64,000 nt of DNA, taken from positions 496,001 to 560,000 of the forward strand of contig JAMXBD010000055.1 in the NCBI GenBank assembly GCA_024138025.1, written 5' to 3'. Position 1 is the stretch's first letter; each line of letters starts with the position of its first letter. Source of the stretch: Combretum micranthum. Lineage: Eukaryota > Streptophyta > Magnoliopsida > Myrtales > Combretaceae. Both the position numbers and the translations under genes were made by a program. Shown here one piece after another: positions 25,301 through 36,316 of the stretch. A model generated the notes under the pieces. The model was given only the letters and a program-made list of their open reading frames with translations. It was not told the DNA's origin and did no database searches.

Positions 25301-26820
25301 TACAAATGATAAAGAATCCATATGGCCTAGGGCACATCACTAGCAATTATGAGATGTTATATGAGAAGATATATCGTGAATAATAATTGTAAATCATGGA
25401 AAAACACTTAGAAGTAGCTTAAATACTTGTATGATACATATATCATATAAGAAAAATAATTTTCTAAACAGAGAAAAACGAGGAAGATGATGAACATTAC
25501 CTACACTGGCCATATGTGGGCGGTATACGTGGCCAAAGCCGGTGACGTGCATGGGATAAGTCGATGGCCCTCGAATCGGTGTGTACTGAAATGAAGCTAC
25601 GTAATTTTTGTAACATGTAAAATTATATAAACATAGGCGGTGTAAATTCCAAGGCCAGCAACTATCATGGATAAGCTGGCGACCTTTGAAGCCAGCTTAC
25701 ACTGAAACAATGTCACGTAAAAATTACATAAACACCAGTAGCCTTGGGTTCAATGTCGATGGCATTAGATGTCGATATATGTGCAAAATTTTCTCTAGAC
25801 GAAATATGTTTCATCCAAAATAGTATAATATATATACATATAAAAAATGGAAAGAACATAAGATAAAAATGTAAATAAAAATAAATATCTTAAGATTAAT
25901 AATTTTAAATATTTCGGCCCATTTGCACCGCATTTGTACAACTAATATTGCAATTTTACTTATTTAATTAATTATCTTAATTTTAGGGTAGTTTATCAAG
26001 TTAATCGGGTATAAATATGTTAGTTTTTTAGGAGTCATGTCTCCAAAAATTCATTTAAAGCTTCTACAAATTTTCTAGATCGTGTTTGGTTTCAAATTTG
26101 AGTTTAAAATTTACGCGATTAAATATTTTTAGGATTTTATCTTAGCAATTAGGGTTTTTTAAGCTTAATAGGCTAATTTTTGTTTCAATCTCAAAGAGCT
26201 TTAAAATTCGCTAATCAGAACAATGATGTGATCTAAATATTTATTTAAAGTTTAGATCACTATTTATGAATCTGTTTTTATTCTTATTATGTATTTATAA
26301 AAACGGTTCATCCTTAAATTATAGTTTTCTAATTATAAGCTTTATTGTTTATTTACTTTCTAACATACTTAGAATCTTATCTTAATTATATCTATATTTT
26401 GAGTTTTCGATACTAGCTACGAAGTCTTGTCTTTGGTATATGTTATTATTTAGAAAACTTTGGTTTAGGATTTGAAGATATATATAGATTCACAACTACT
26501 CGTAGTTTATTATAGGGTACCTGTTGAGTCTTACATTGACCTTTTATTTTCTATGTTTGTATTTCTATTTATTTTTACTAGTATAAAAATTCTTCGAGTT
26601 TACAATTTCCTTTTCGAAAGTACTATTTTTCTTAGGGTTGGATAATTAAAGTTTTATAATCCCATCACATTTACTAGACATTTAGGGTTATTGAGTTTTT
26701 ATGTGATCTCGCCTAGGGTTTCTTAGAGTTCAGTTTTAACTTGGCTCGATTTTTGGGTTCTAGTTTCGATACTAGCTATAAGGTTCTCATTTAAAGATAT
26801 AAAAAAACCTAAGGGCCTAC
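22336..26820 (+). mobile_element. Second LTR-type element with TGTCACGCCC start (end uncertain)
   Basis: Starts TGTCACGCCCTGAAGG and may end at GGGCCTACA (about 26,812-26,820). It shares structure with the 17,303 element, for example an AAGTTTATTA-like stretch followed by CATATG about 0.45 kb in, and gene-free sequence. The inner part at about 24.4-25.3 kb looks like another interspersed repeat. No reverse transcriptase or integrase motif was found. The flanking five bases (ATTTC on the left) were not found repeated at the right. Confidence 0.35.
24202..24273 (+). repeat. Perfect tandem duplication, 2 x 36 bases
   Basis: A 36-base unit beginning TGATATATATAAGGG and ending AAATTACCC is repeated head to tail with no mismatch that I can see. 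This implies a recent slip or duplication. Confidence 0.9.
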
Positions 26821-27189
26821 ATGATGTAAATTGTATTCGTTATTTCTTAATTTAGATGTTTAATGTTAATTGAATGTTGATTTCATTTCCCAGGTCCCCA
26901 ACATTGCCACCTAATGATACTCATACCATTGCATGAGATGTTATTCATGTAGTAGATGAGTTTATTGGGGCTCAATATTAATGATATAGCAGTAGCAGGT
27001 CCACCACTAGCATCAGCACCAGCACCTAGTATCGTTGGTGATGAAGATGCCCTACAGCATTAGCTAGCATAAAGATGTAGACCACATAGGGAGAAGCATA
27101 GGCATGGGATAGGGTTAGGAGCGAGGGTAAAGCTGATGCATAGGTGCATATATAAGAGACGAGCCTTTGCTACCCCATGTACATCATGG

Positions 27190-27945
27190 ATGTAATTGAA
27201 TGGGCCGTTATAGGGTTTCCGATCCGCTTGATCCGTTAAAACCGCTATAAGATTGAACCCTATAAGGTTTTAGGGTCGGGTTTGGATATATAGTAAAAAC
27301 CATATAGGATTATGGGATTAGGTTTGGATCATATAACTAATCTGATGTATACCCAACAACCCGGTATTATAATTTAAAATAAATAAATAAAAACATTACT
27401 AAAGGGGCAAGAATGAAATAATAGATGAATGATCATATTTTTTACTTACCAAAGATTTTTTTTGTTTTTTTATGTCTACTAGACTAGTTATAGCGTTTAA
27501 CGCTTTTCATCAAATTTTGTTCAAGTAATGTTTACCTGTGATTATTTGGTGTCTGTTATATTTTAGTTATAATAATAGGTTTAATTTAATAATGTTTTTA
27601 AGATATTATATGGTGATAAAAGTACTATATTTATGTATTTAAACATTGTATAATGAATGTGGTTTGCAACATTTTTTATTAATTCCACATGTATCTTTTC
27701 ATTTTTTAATGTATGGGAAACTCATGCAACAATCTCTGTTTTTTCTTAAATTTATTATTAAAATTTGAAAATAGATTGAAAAAAAGGTTATAAGATCGGG
27801 TTTCGGGTTCTAAATCAAACCTTATAGGGTAGGTTTGGATATATAATGAAAATCCTGTGAAATTATAGGGTCAGATTTAGTAGACTCTCTAGGGTAGCGG
27901 GTTGGGTTTTGGGTTTATATGATTTGTCTGAAACCCCTGTTACGT
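27190..27945. mobile_element. Non-autonomous insertion in the PMD tail, hAT-like end
   Basis: This stretch separates two pieces of PMD-tail-like sequence and is rich in GGGTTTGGATATATA and GGGTTTTAGGG-like runs repeated near both sides. The right side ends ...CTGAAACCCCTG, which resembles hAT termini of the CAGGGGT type. The left end is not clear. Confidence 0.35.
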
Positions 27946-28299
27946 CAATAGATGAGCCTAATATTTCCTACATTCAGCATGATGAGCTTGATCAATCATA
28001 TACTTATCTACTGGACACCCAGATGCCAGATGGCTCATATGCAGATGTTCATACCCCTTCTACTCCACATAAGAGGTGATAGTCATAATTAGACGATATG
28101 GGAGAAGGTCTTACCTAAATGGATCTAGATTCTATCCCATTTCATATAGTGTTGGTGGTGTAGATGGGAATGCCACACTTACATAGGTTGATTCATATAT
28201 GGAGCATCCTCAATAGGCTTTGTATTAGATAAGACCCTTTTGTCGTACATTTTTCAGCTAGAGATGAGGGAGGCGAAGAATCCAAGAGCCAATTAGATA

Positions 28300-28740
28300 T
28301 TATCATTTCTTTTGCTTATGTTTGATAATGGTTGTATGTAACATTGTATATACATTTGATGTAAAGAATTGAGCAAGAGCATATCCATTCTATATTTTAT
28401 GTTGCACAACTTTATGTTTATGTTGAAGGTGAAGGATTGAGTTTGGAAATGCTGTTATGGATGGATTCTATGGCGGTCAAATTGTTTATAATGATTGTTT
28501 TTTACAAGTTATAATTGTGTAGTTTTATTGATGTATTCTGGAATAAATAACAAAATGCCTATAGAGATGAGTGTGTATTATTGGTAATTTTATCTTTGAA
28601 AAGATAATGTCATATTACTTAAAATTAGGATTTTTTTTCATTCTAATGTTATTTTTATAATTTTTAAAATATAAATACTAATTTTCTTTTCTCTGAAATG
28701 CAGATCTTGAACCGCGATAATTTCTTATTTTATATGCAAC
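28300..28740. other. Intergenic stretch between PMD pseudogene and MBD4-like gene
   Basis: AT-rich, no gene motif seen. It leads into the MBD4-like promoter. Confidence 0.4.
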
Positions 28741-28755
28741 GTTCTCCTAAAACGT

Positions 28756-28774
28756 GGCGGGAAATGCTCCCGCG
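28756..28774 (+). promoter_or_regulatory. Candidate E2F sites upstream of the MBD4-like gene
   Basis: GGCGGGAAA at 28,756-28,764 is a canonical E2F core (reverse of TTTCCCGCC). It is followed at 28,768-28,774 by TCCCGCG in the other orientation. They lie about 240 bases before the start codon in otherwise AT-rich DNA. E2F control is common for plant DNA replication and repair genes, but binding here is inferred. Confidence 0.5.
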
Positions 28775-29005
28775 AATATTGGTTTTTATTGTTTATAACG
28801 AAACGTGAAACAAAAGATTTATTCCTCCCGCCCAAAAAAAAACATAAAGAAAAGAAAGGAAAATAAGAATATCATTACAATCCTTCAAAAACCAGGGGGG
28901 AGAAGAGAGAGAGAGAGCTGCAAATCAAAACCAATTTGTTATTTTTATTTATTTTTTCAAAAAAAAAAAAAAAAAAAAAGCCCATAGCTGCATCGACGGT
29001 CTTTA

Positions 29006-30676
29006 ATGGCCATGGAGAAGAGAGCGATGAAGGAGACGAAAAGACAAGAAGAAGAAGAAGATAACGATGAGAAGAAAAACAAAGGGAAGAGCGAATCTGA
29101 ATGTGTGGCAAGGTTTAGGGAGATGCTTCAAAGGTTCGCATATGATAACCCGCCTCCCACCTGGAGGCTGTTATCATCATCAACATCTTCTTCTTCTCCT
29201 TCTCCACCTCCTTGTGCTCCTTCCGATGTCATCGCCCATCACAGGGAGAATACCCAGAAACGCCAATCTTCTGATTCTGAACTTTTACCCATACAACCAA
29301 TTCTTGATTCTGTTTCTCCTTATTTTCAGAATGACATTGACACAGAGAAGGATAAAAAGAAGAGGATTATGAAGAAAACGAAAAAGAAAGGAAATGCCGT
29401 AAGGGTTGTTTCGCCTTACTTCCAAGCACCCATAGAAGAGAAGGAGCATAACCATAACAACAACAATCGTATGGAGAAGAAAACAAAGAAGATAACAAAG
29501 AAGAAACGAGAAGTGACGGTTGTTGTTTCCCCTTATTTTAATAATTCTGCTAAGGAGGATGATGACAATGTTGTGAGGGTTGTTTATCCTTGCTTTCTCA
29601 ACCACGAGGAGGAACGTGTGCATCTCAATGATGATAAGGAGGAGAAGAAAAAGAAGACGATAATGGGTAATAATGATCCTTCTCTAGAACAGGACAGCCC
29701 AATAGGTACTTCCGTGTACTTCACCGGAGAGGAACTGGTAGAAAAGACTAAGACACATCGGAAGGAGGAGGAGGAGGATATCTGCAATTCCTCTGGTCCT
29801 CGGGATCAGGATCAGAATCATGATCAGGAGGAGAAGATCGTTGAGGCTGATTCTAGGCTGATGGATGAACAGCCCAAACAAAAGAAGAAAAAAAGGAGTA
29901 GGACAACCGATGATGATAATGAAAAACCCAAACCCAATAAGAAGCGGAGGACAAGAAGAAAGAGTTTCACATTAACTGCTGCTGAGAAGAAAAAAGATGC
30001 CTACAGTAAGAGGGACGACTCCAACACTTGGATTCCTCCTCGCTCTATTCATGGGCTCCTTCAGGAGTACCATTATGAGGACCCTTGGCGGGTTTTGGTT
30101 ATTTGCATTCTTCTCAATGTCACTTCTGGCACCCAGGTTAGTTAAACTGCTCCGCGTTGACTCTATATATCATTTGTCTTAGCATGATTTGTTTATCTAA
30201 AGGGTCATGCGTTTCTAGGTGAAGCGAGTCATAGACGATTTCTTCAGGGAGTACCCAATGCCAGAGCTGCTTCGGAGGCTGATGAGGACACAATGAAGGA
30301 GGTTATCAAATCACTAGGTCTAAAGAATAAGCGAACAGAAACGATTAAGAGAATGTCCAAAGAGTATTTGGAGGACAGCTGGACGCATGTCACTCAGCTT
30401 TTTGGTGTTGGCAAGTTCGTGTCTCATCTCATCTCATCTCTTTCCTTTTCTCTTGTGTATATATATATATATGTATATGTCTTGCTTGTCGTCTTGTGTC
30501 TCCACATTATCATTAAGTTAATTTTCAACCGGGTTTTGTCTTTGGACTGGTGGTGCAGGTATGCTGCTGATGCGTATGCAATATTTTGCAATGGCAGCTG
30601 GATAGAAGTGATCCCTAAGGATCATAAGCTCGGAGACTACTGGGCCTTTATGAGAAGTGTTGCCGATAGCTTATAA
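29006..30676 (+). CDS. MBD4L: MBD4-like HhH-GPD DNA glycosylase (frame interrupted by one missing base)
   Basis: This is a monofunctional base-excision-repair glycosylase of the MBD4 family, expected to remove U or T from G mispairs in the nucleus. Exons are 29,006-30,136, 30,219-30,414 and 30,559-30,676, with introns of GTTAGT...TCTAG and GTTCGT...TGCAG. The long N-terminal part (about 330 residues) is lysine- and glutamate-rich, with repeated VSPYF motifs at about residues 102-108, 133-140 and 172-178. The catalytic domain starts at WIPPRSIHGLLQE (about 342). LFGVGKYAADAYAIFC is the helix-hairpin-helix, and PKDHKLGDYW carries the expected catalytic aspartate. No methyl-CpG-binding domain is visible, as usual for plant versions. 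In exon 2 the frame jumps at about 30,266 (GAG followed by CTGC where GAGGCTGC is expected). As written the product stops at 30,294. Adding one base makes a 481-residue product. Possible E2F sites lie upstream. Confidence 0.88.
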
Positions 30677-31814
30677 TAGTCCCATCTTATATTTCATTAG
30701 CATACGTAGTCCTGCATTTGGATATTAACCTATTTAGTATGAACAGGCTGAAATAGAAGGCACCCTCTTCTTTTTGGTTTTGATAGGTGCAATTCAGAAG
30801 AATCTTGACACCTGATTGCTGTTAAATTTAAATCTCAGGGAGAGCAGTGACTTGCTATAAAATTCTTAGCAGGTGATACATTTATCTTTCAAATAGGTAC
30901 TAGGTTGGTATTGATGGGGTGCATGTATTTGTGCACTTTTTGATGTATTTTTGGAAAGATCGATCCTTCTCTTCTCTTTGATATATGGCATGCAGAAATT
31001 ACAACTTTTTGTATATAGTTTCAGTGTCGGTTTTTTTGGTACAGAACATGTATATTCTGTGGTTTTGCTGATGAATCTGTGATTGGATACAGACTTAAAT
31101 CCCAGATCATTATGAGACTTTAGTCAAGTTTCTAAGGTCAGCATGCTCAAGTTGTGATTATATCTCTTTGCACTCTTAGGATAAAGTAATCATCTTAGTG
31201 CTCTTTTCCTTACTCTTTAAAAAAAGATATATATTTTTTTAGAGACTGCACACAATATGTTGCTATGCCGAATGGTTAGGCAAGTTGTTGAGACACTGGA
31301 ATGCCATAGCCACAACTGAATCCAACTCTCTGGAAGGGGCAGAGAAACCTAAAAAAATCTGGCTTTTTGCATTTCTTTACTGAAAAACCTTGGCCTTTTC
31401 TAGGCTTAGTGCTCTTTTGTCTGTTTTCTAGTATTGATAAGTGGTCAGTAAGCCACTAGGCTTTTAGCCCAACAAAAAATATTACATTTTCCTCCTGTCA
31501 GCTAATGTGTAGGTTAAGTGCAACTTTCTTTGAAATGGTCCATAGCAATGACTATGAGCAATTTAAGTTGGCTCCTTCAAATTCTAAGTTGACATCTTAA
31601 TGGAAGGTGTCATCTTATCTTTAAGAAGCTGTTTCTCATCATTTCCTTTGTGGGAAATTCGAGCTTAACATGGATAAAATTAGTTATTTTTATGAGCACT
31701 AAGCTGCATTAAATATGGACGAATGAATGTCTACCATAGAATTTTCTTTTACATCTTTCTCACTGAAATGAAAATCCCTGCTCCAACCCTTCCTCATTGT
31801 TCACCTATTTTTGA
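30677..31814. other. 3' flank of MBD4-like gene, no further gene seen
   Basis: Probably 3' untranslated and intergenic sequence. No reading frame with a recognisable domain. Confidence 0.4.
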
Positions 31815-32034
31815 CATATGTATATATAGAGACACAACATTTGTAAGAAATAAATTTATTTCTTTATTTAATAATATATAAAAAAAAAAACTAACCTTTC
31901 CATTATGCTTGAAGGATTTGTCTATTCGTATACCACTGACCACTGGATGGTGAGGTAACTGCTTTATGATCTCTTCCTCATCACCAATTATAATTTTAGA
32001 ATATCCTTTAATTTTTACTATGCTATTTGTCTAC

Positions 32035-32065
<31 letters not shown>

Positions 32066-32765
32066 TCAAAATTAATCTAAATAAAAAATATCACCAAACA
32101 GTTAAAAAAAATTATATAAATTACTTACATCCTTTCTCTCTCGGACACATCCGCGATAGCGAGTGTAAGGCCATTCGTCCTCTGGAGTTGCACCATGTTT
32201 AACTAACCATTTAAAGGTTAAACTCCATTTATATGGCTCACATTTTTTTTTCCTACGGCTTTGTCTTCTGACTATATGGGTTGAATTGAGTCAGTCAAGT
32301 CCTGAGGAGATAATAATGGTGTCTCCTTTTTGCATTTCAACTTATACATGATTTTGATAGAGTCCAAGCACGTGAATGCCCAGCAAGATGCTGTTTTGGT
32401 ATCTAAAAATAATTAATCATCTATTGTAGAAGTATGACCAACTTCTCTTATCTATATATCTATATATGTGTGTGTATCGCATACTGGTTTCTTAATTAAA
32501 AAAAAAAAAAATAGAAATGAAACAAATTGTTTAACTTACGAAATTTGCCCTGGTGTCTCACTAGACCGAGGTGTTTGCATAAATGCCATTTCTTTGTTTA
32601 GTCCAAAATCTTTTTCTTGAATATCCATTTCTACAATTAAAATCATAATAATTATTAGTTAATATCAAACTTCATTTAAACTCTCATTTCAAGAGAAAGG
32701 GATATTGGACAGGAACTCTAATAGTATGGAGTTTATATCCATTGGATTGGAAAATCCCATTTATT
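31815..32765 (-). pseudogene. Papain-type (C1A) cysteine protease pseudogene, copy 2
   Basis: This is an inverted copy of about 14.19-15.14 kb. On the minus strand it keeps KKWHLCKHL with VRHQGKF near 32,580-32,540. TSCWAF, with the catalytic cysteine at 32,385-32,383, follows, continuing as TCLDSIKIMYKLKC and then LLSPQDLTDSIQP, a better-preserved reading than copy 1. WLVKHGATPEDEWPYTRY is near 32,215-32,160. The copy ends at about 31,815, before the exon with the catalytic histidine, so it cannot encode a complete protease. Stops occur as well (for example before TKKWHLC). Its other end is cut by the hAT element at about 32,760. Confidence 0.8.
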
Positions 32766-34727
32766 ATGTATTACAATACAAGGCTATCTATGAAAGACGG
32801 TACAACTACTCATTTCACTCGACACTTGAATAGTTGTAGTAGAAGAATGGTGAACTTAAGAGGCCAACAACACCTTACATTCCAACCCACTGAAGGAAAT
32901 GAAGCCTCTTCTTTAGCGAACTTCGAATATGATCAAGCGAAAATGAGGGAATCCATTGCTACATTTGTTCTAGTACATGAGCATCCATTCAATATAGTGG
33001 AGCAAGATGCATTTAATATGATGATGAAGACTACATCGCCTCAATTTACAAAGATTTCTCGCACAATGGTTAAGAACGATTGTCGTGCAGTTTATGAAAG
33101 AGAGAGGAAGAAGTTGAAGGAAACATTGAAGGAAGTGAACAAAATTAGCTTGACTACGGATTTATGGAAGTTAGGACAAACCATTTCTTACATGATACTC
33201 GCTGGTCACTTTGTGGATGAAAGTTGGAGCTTGCAGAAAAGGGTGCTTAACTTAGTTCATTTGCCTCCTTCATATTATGGGTATGACATTACTACTTCCA
33301 TTTTTCAATGTTTGAATGATTGGGGTATTGAAGACAAGGTGTATTCTATAGCTATTGATAATGCAACGAATAATGATGTAGCAATTAGGACATTGACTTA
33401 GAGTTTTGAAAGGAAAAACAAATTGCTTCTTGGAAGCAAGTTGTTACATGTTCACCATTGTGCACACATATTGAATCTCTATGTCCAAGATGGATTACAA
33501 GAGATTAAATATATAATTGAAGATGTTCGTGAAACTATCAAGTAAGTTAACGGGTCAGAAGCTAGATTGAAAGCTTTTACTCAGATCGTAAATCAGTTGC
33601 GTATGAATGAACGAAAGCTTATACTTGATTGCCTGACATGTTGGAATTCAACCTGCGATATGTTAGTGATTGCAATAAAACTAAAGGATGTATTCCCAAG
33701 ATTTGCTGAAGCTGAGGTGGGTTATCATTGTACACCTACAGAAGATGATTGGAAAAAAGTGGCTAAGATTTGCAAACTTTTACAAGTTTTCAATTCAGCT
33801 ACCAAAGTCATTTCCGAAAGTGATTATTTGACTTCTAATTTGTATCTGAATGAGATTTTTTTGGTGAAGCGTTTGTTGATTTCTAAGGAGAATAATGAAA
33901 GAGACTATATTCGAGCAATGGTCCAAAGAATGAAAGGAAAATTCGATAAATACTTGAATGAATGTAATTTGCTGATAGCAATAGCAACTGTTTTAGATCC
34001 AAGATTTAAGATGATGTACGTGGAGTTTTGCTATTCTATGATTTATCCAGATGTAGAAGCAAAAGATTATATTAAGAAGGTGCAAGACTCTTTAAAAGAA
34101 ATGTTTGAGTTATACACTGAGAATTTTGGAGAGCACACCATAAGAAGCATTCATGAACTTGAATCTTCAGGAGGTTTGTTATGTAATGAGGAGAATGATG
34201 TTCTTGAAAATTCAAGCATGGAAATGTATTGCAAATTTGTGATTTCAGTTCAAACTACTCAGCCAACAAAAAGTGAATTAGATATCTACTTGGAAGACAA
34301 TGCTATCATTGGTGACATGAATTGTCCCTTTGATGTGTTAGACTGGTGGAAATCAAGCCAGTCAAAATATAATGTTTTGTCAAAAATGGCTCGAGATATT
34401 CTTGCTGTTCCAGTTTCAACAGTTGCATCGGAGGCTACTTTTAGTGCTGGAGGTCGTATTATCGATCCTTATCATGCTTCATTGTCTCCAGACACTATTC
34501 AAATTTTGGTTTGTGGAGGAGATTGAATGTGCAAGCTTCATAACATCAAGAAAAAGCTAAAAAAGCTAAGTGTTAACATGTATTATTATTTCTTTCATGG
34601 TTGATTGAAATTATATGCACTTCTTTTTTTTTTTTTTCAATTACTGCAACTAAAATATCAACTTTTGTATATAGGAGGATGATGATACAATGATGGAGAT
34701 TAATTTGGAGGAGTATCTGAAGAAAGG
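32757..34727 (+). pseudogene. hAT transposase pseudogene (BED finger, hAT dimerisation domain)
   Basis: This is a RICESLEEPER/Ac-type hAT transposase. It starts abruptly inside the BED zinc finger: the first cysteine pair is gone (MYYNTRL), but GTTTHFTRHLNSC is kept. LTTDLWKLGQTISY, a following DNATNND motif and HCAHILNLYVQDGL fit the catalytic core. ILDCLTCWNSTCDML and VLDPRFKMMYVEF follow. The dimerisation domain runs from SELDIYLED through PFDVLDWW to VSTVASEATFSAGGR. In-frame stops are at 33,399 (TAG) and 33,543 (TAA), and the frame breaks again near 34,524 after CGGD. A last small exon (EDDDTMMEINLEEYLK, about 34,674-34,727) lies between an acceptor and a GTATGT donor. The first codons of the open frame (MDWKIPF) come from the protease pseudogene, not from the transposon. 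Confidence 0.9.
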
Positions 34728-36316
34728 TATGTGTTTTTTGAAATATTGGCAAGCCAACCATTTAACCGTGCTAATTACTTTTTGATTCACTAGGACTAAT
34801 TTTCAAATGATGTAGAAGGTAGTTTCAAATGTTAGATTTTTTTTTTCACTTGGGACTAATGCAAGCTCTTTGGGTTCAATCAAATCCAGTTTTCATTGAT
34901 TTGTTTTATGTTTTTGTTACTGTATGTTGCTCATATAGTCATTTGTCTTGATCATATTACATTATCAACTCAAGATAATACATATTATCTTAACTTGTTT
35001 CCATGATGAAATTCCTCTTCGATAACTTCATGCTCATGGAATTTTCTACAAGTATTATGAACTACTCAAAGTTTGCAATTTATCCACTGTTTGGCATAGA
35101 GAAGGCCTTGTGGTACTCTAAGTTTTGTAAGCATAATAACTGATGGTCCAATTATATCCATAAGTGTTGTTTGGAATTTCAAATAAAGTTCTTATGTTCT
35201 AGATAATTGTGTCTTTGTTAATCCTCTGTTATGTTGGATAACAGAAATCAATGTGCTTCTCTTATGAATGTTTCTTTTGTTCTTGACAAGCTACTCCTAT
35301 AAATCCAATCATTCTTGTTGCTTAAAAAATGTAAATTATGACTTGAAAATGTTTCTTTTGTTTTTTTTTTTTTTCGACTTCGTTTCTTGCTTCTTCAAAA
35401 TGTTTTACAGGTTGTTGAGTTGAGATGGTGTAGCAATTGAGGCGACTTGTGGTCGAGAAGAATAGTGAAAGGGATAAATTTTTGTTACTTTATTATTTGC
35501 AAGTTTAAATTGACCATTAGTAAAGGGGAGGCTTATGTTTTGTATGGTCAATGCCCCTTGACACTTAGGTTTTGTTAAGTGCTAGCACATTTGTTGCTTA
35601 TACTAGGAGCAGCATGGTGTTAACTGTCAATCTTATGTTTTATGTGGTCAATGCCCACTGACACTAAGGTTTTATGTATGGTTCTACTTAACCATGCAAA
35701 GATGCCTTGAAGATTGGTTAAAGATTTCCTCCAAATAATGTGTGAAAAACGTCAAAATTGCATCTAACAAGCAAGAAAACCTACCATTCTTTTGGAGGTT
35801 AGTGTATTTCTAAGGACTACGTTGTTTGCTTATGAATACAACATTATCAACCAGTCTATTTCTTTTTTTTTTTTTTAATCTTTGTTTCTTTATAAATAAA
35901 TTATCATATTTACCTTAAAAAACATATTATACTATGATATTATTGATTTTATAATATTTTATTATTATCCCAATAAATTGGGTGAGATTGGATGATGAGG
36001 TACCAACATAAATGAACTTTAAACGAGCTTGAGCTCGAGCTCAAGCTTTTTTAAGACTCATTTAAGCTAAACGAGCTCAATCTAGGCTTGTTTAGCAAAA
36101 CGGGCTTGAGCTCGAGCTTAGGCCTATTCGGGCTCGTTTAACTTAACGAGTCCAAACGAGCCAAGCTCGGGCTTGCACTTTCTTACCGAGCTCGGGCTCG
36201 GGCCTACCATTTTAAAGCTCGGTAAAAGCCCGACTCGGCTCGAGCTTGTCAAATTTTAAATGAGCCGAGCTCGAGCCTTTAAAAGCTCGACTCGACCCAA
36301 CTCGTTTGCAGCCCTA
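32757..36316 (+). mobile_element. 5'-truncated hAT-family DNA transposon
   Basis: The right end is the inverted repeat ...CTCGTTTGCAGCCCTA, whose reverse complement TAGGGCTGCAAACGAG is a common plant hAT terminus. Just inside, at about 36,010-36,300, lies the GAGCTCGAGCTC-rich palindromic stretch often seen next to such ends. No matching left terminus exists: the element starts in the middle of its first coding exon. Compared with copy 1, the site lost about 150 bases of host sequence (equivalent to about 14,035-14,190) on that side. Confidence 0.75.

Larger units (their letters stand above)
16380..28250 (+). pseudogene. Plant mobile domain (PMD, MAIN/MAIL-like) pseudogene split by transposon-filled intron
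   Basis: Exon-like pieces match the plant aminotransferase-like/PMD family. VHAMYLSLLDDLEPVRQYAW, then after a stop LAWLYKQLC, SHIDTSDITGPLIVL and FLRIAP lie at about 16,462-16,660. After an intron with acceptor GTGTAG near 16,878, WDPHSKIMDDL, EYCRSGRDV and PLVCFHIIE run at about 16,880-16,987. VVEYGEWIA, DRCNRVV and a TRHWISR end follow to about 17,245. A donor GTAAGT at about 17,271 pairs with an acceptor at about 26,891, giving an intron of about 9.6 kb. Tail-like sequence follows at 26.9-27.15 kb and 27.95-28.25 kb. Several stops and frame changes are present. PMD genes occur both as host genes (MAIN, MAIL1) and inside plant transposons, and I cannot tell which this was. Confidence 0.75.

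Noticed and set aside
24380..25330. Separate gene in the less AT-rich part of the second LTR-type element
   Set aside because: No open frame of useful length. It looks like an interspersed repeat.
29067..29881. Several frames overlapping the MBD4-like first exon
   Set aside because: They are shadows of the long lysine/glutamate-rich frame that starts at 29,006 and leads into the glycosylase domain.
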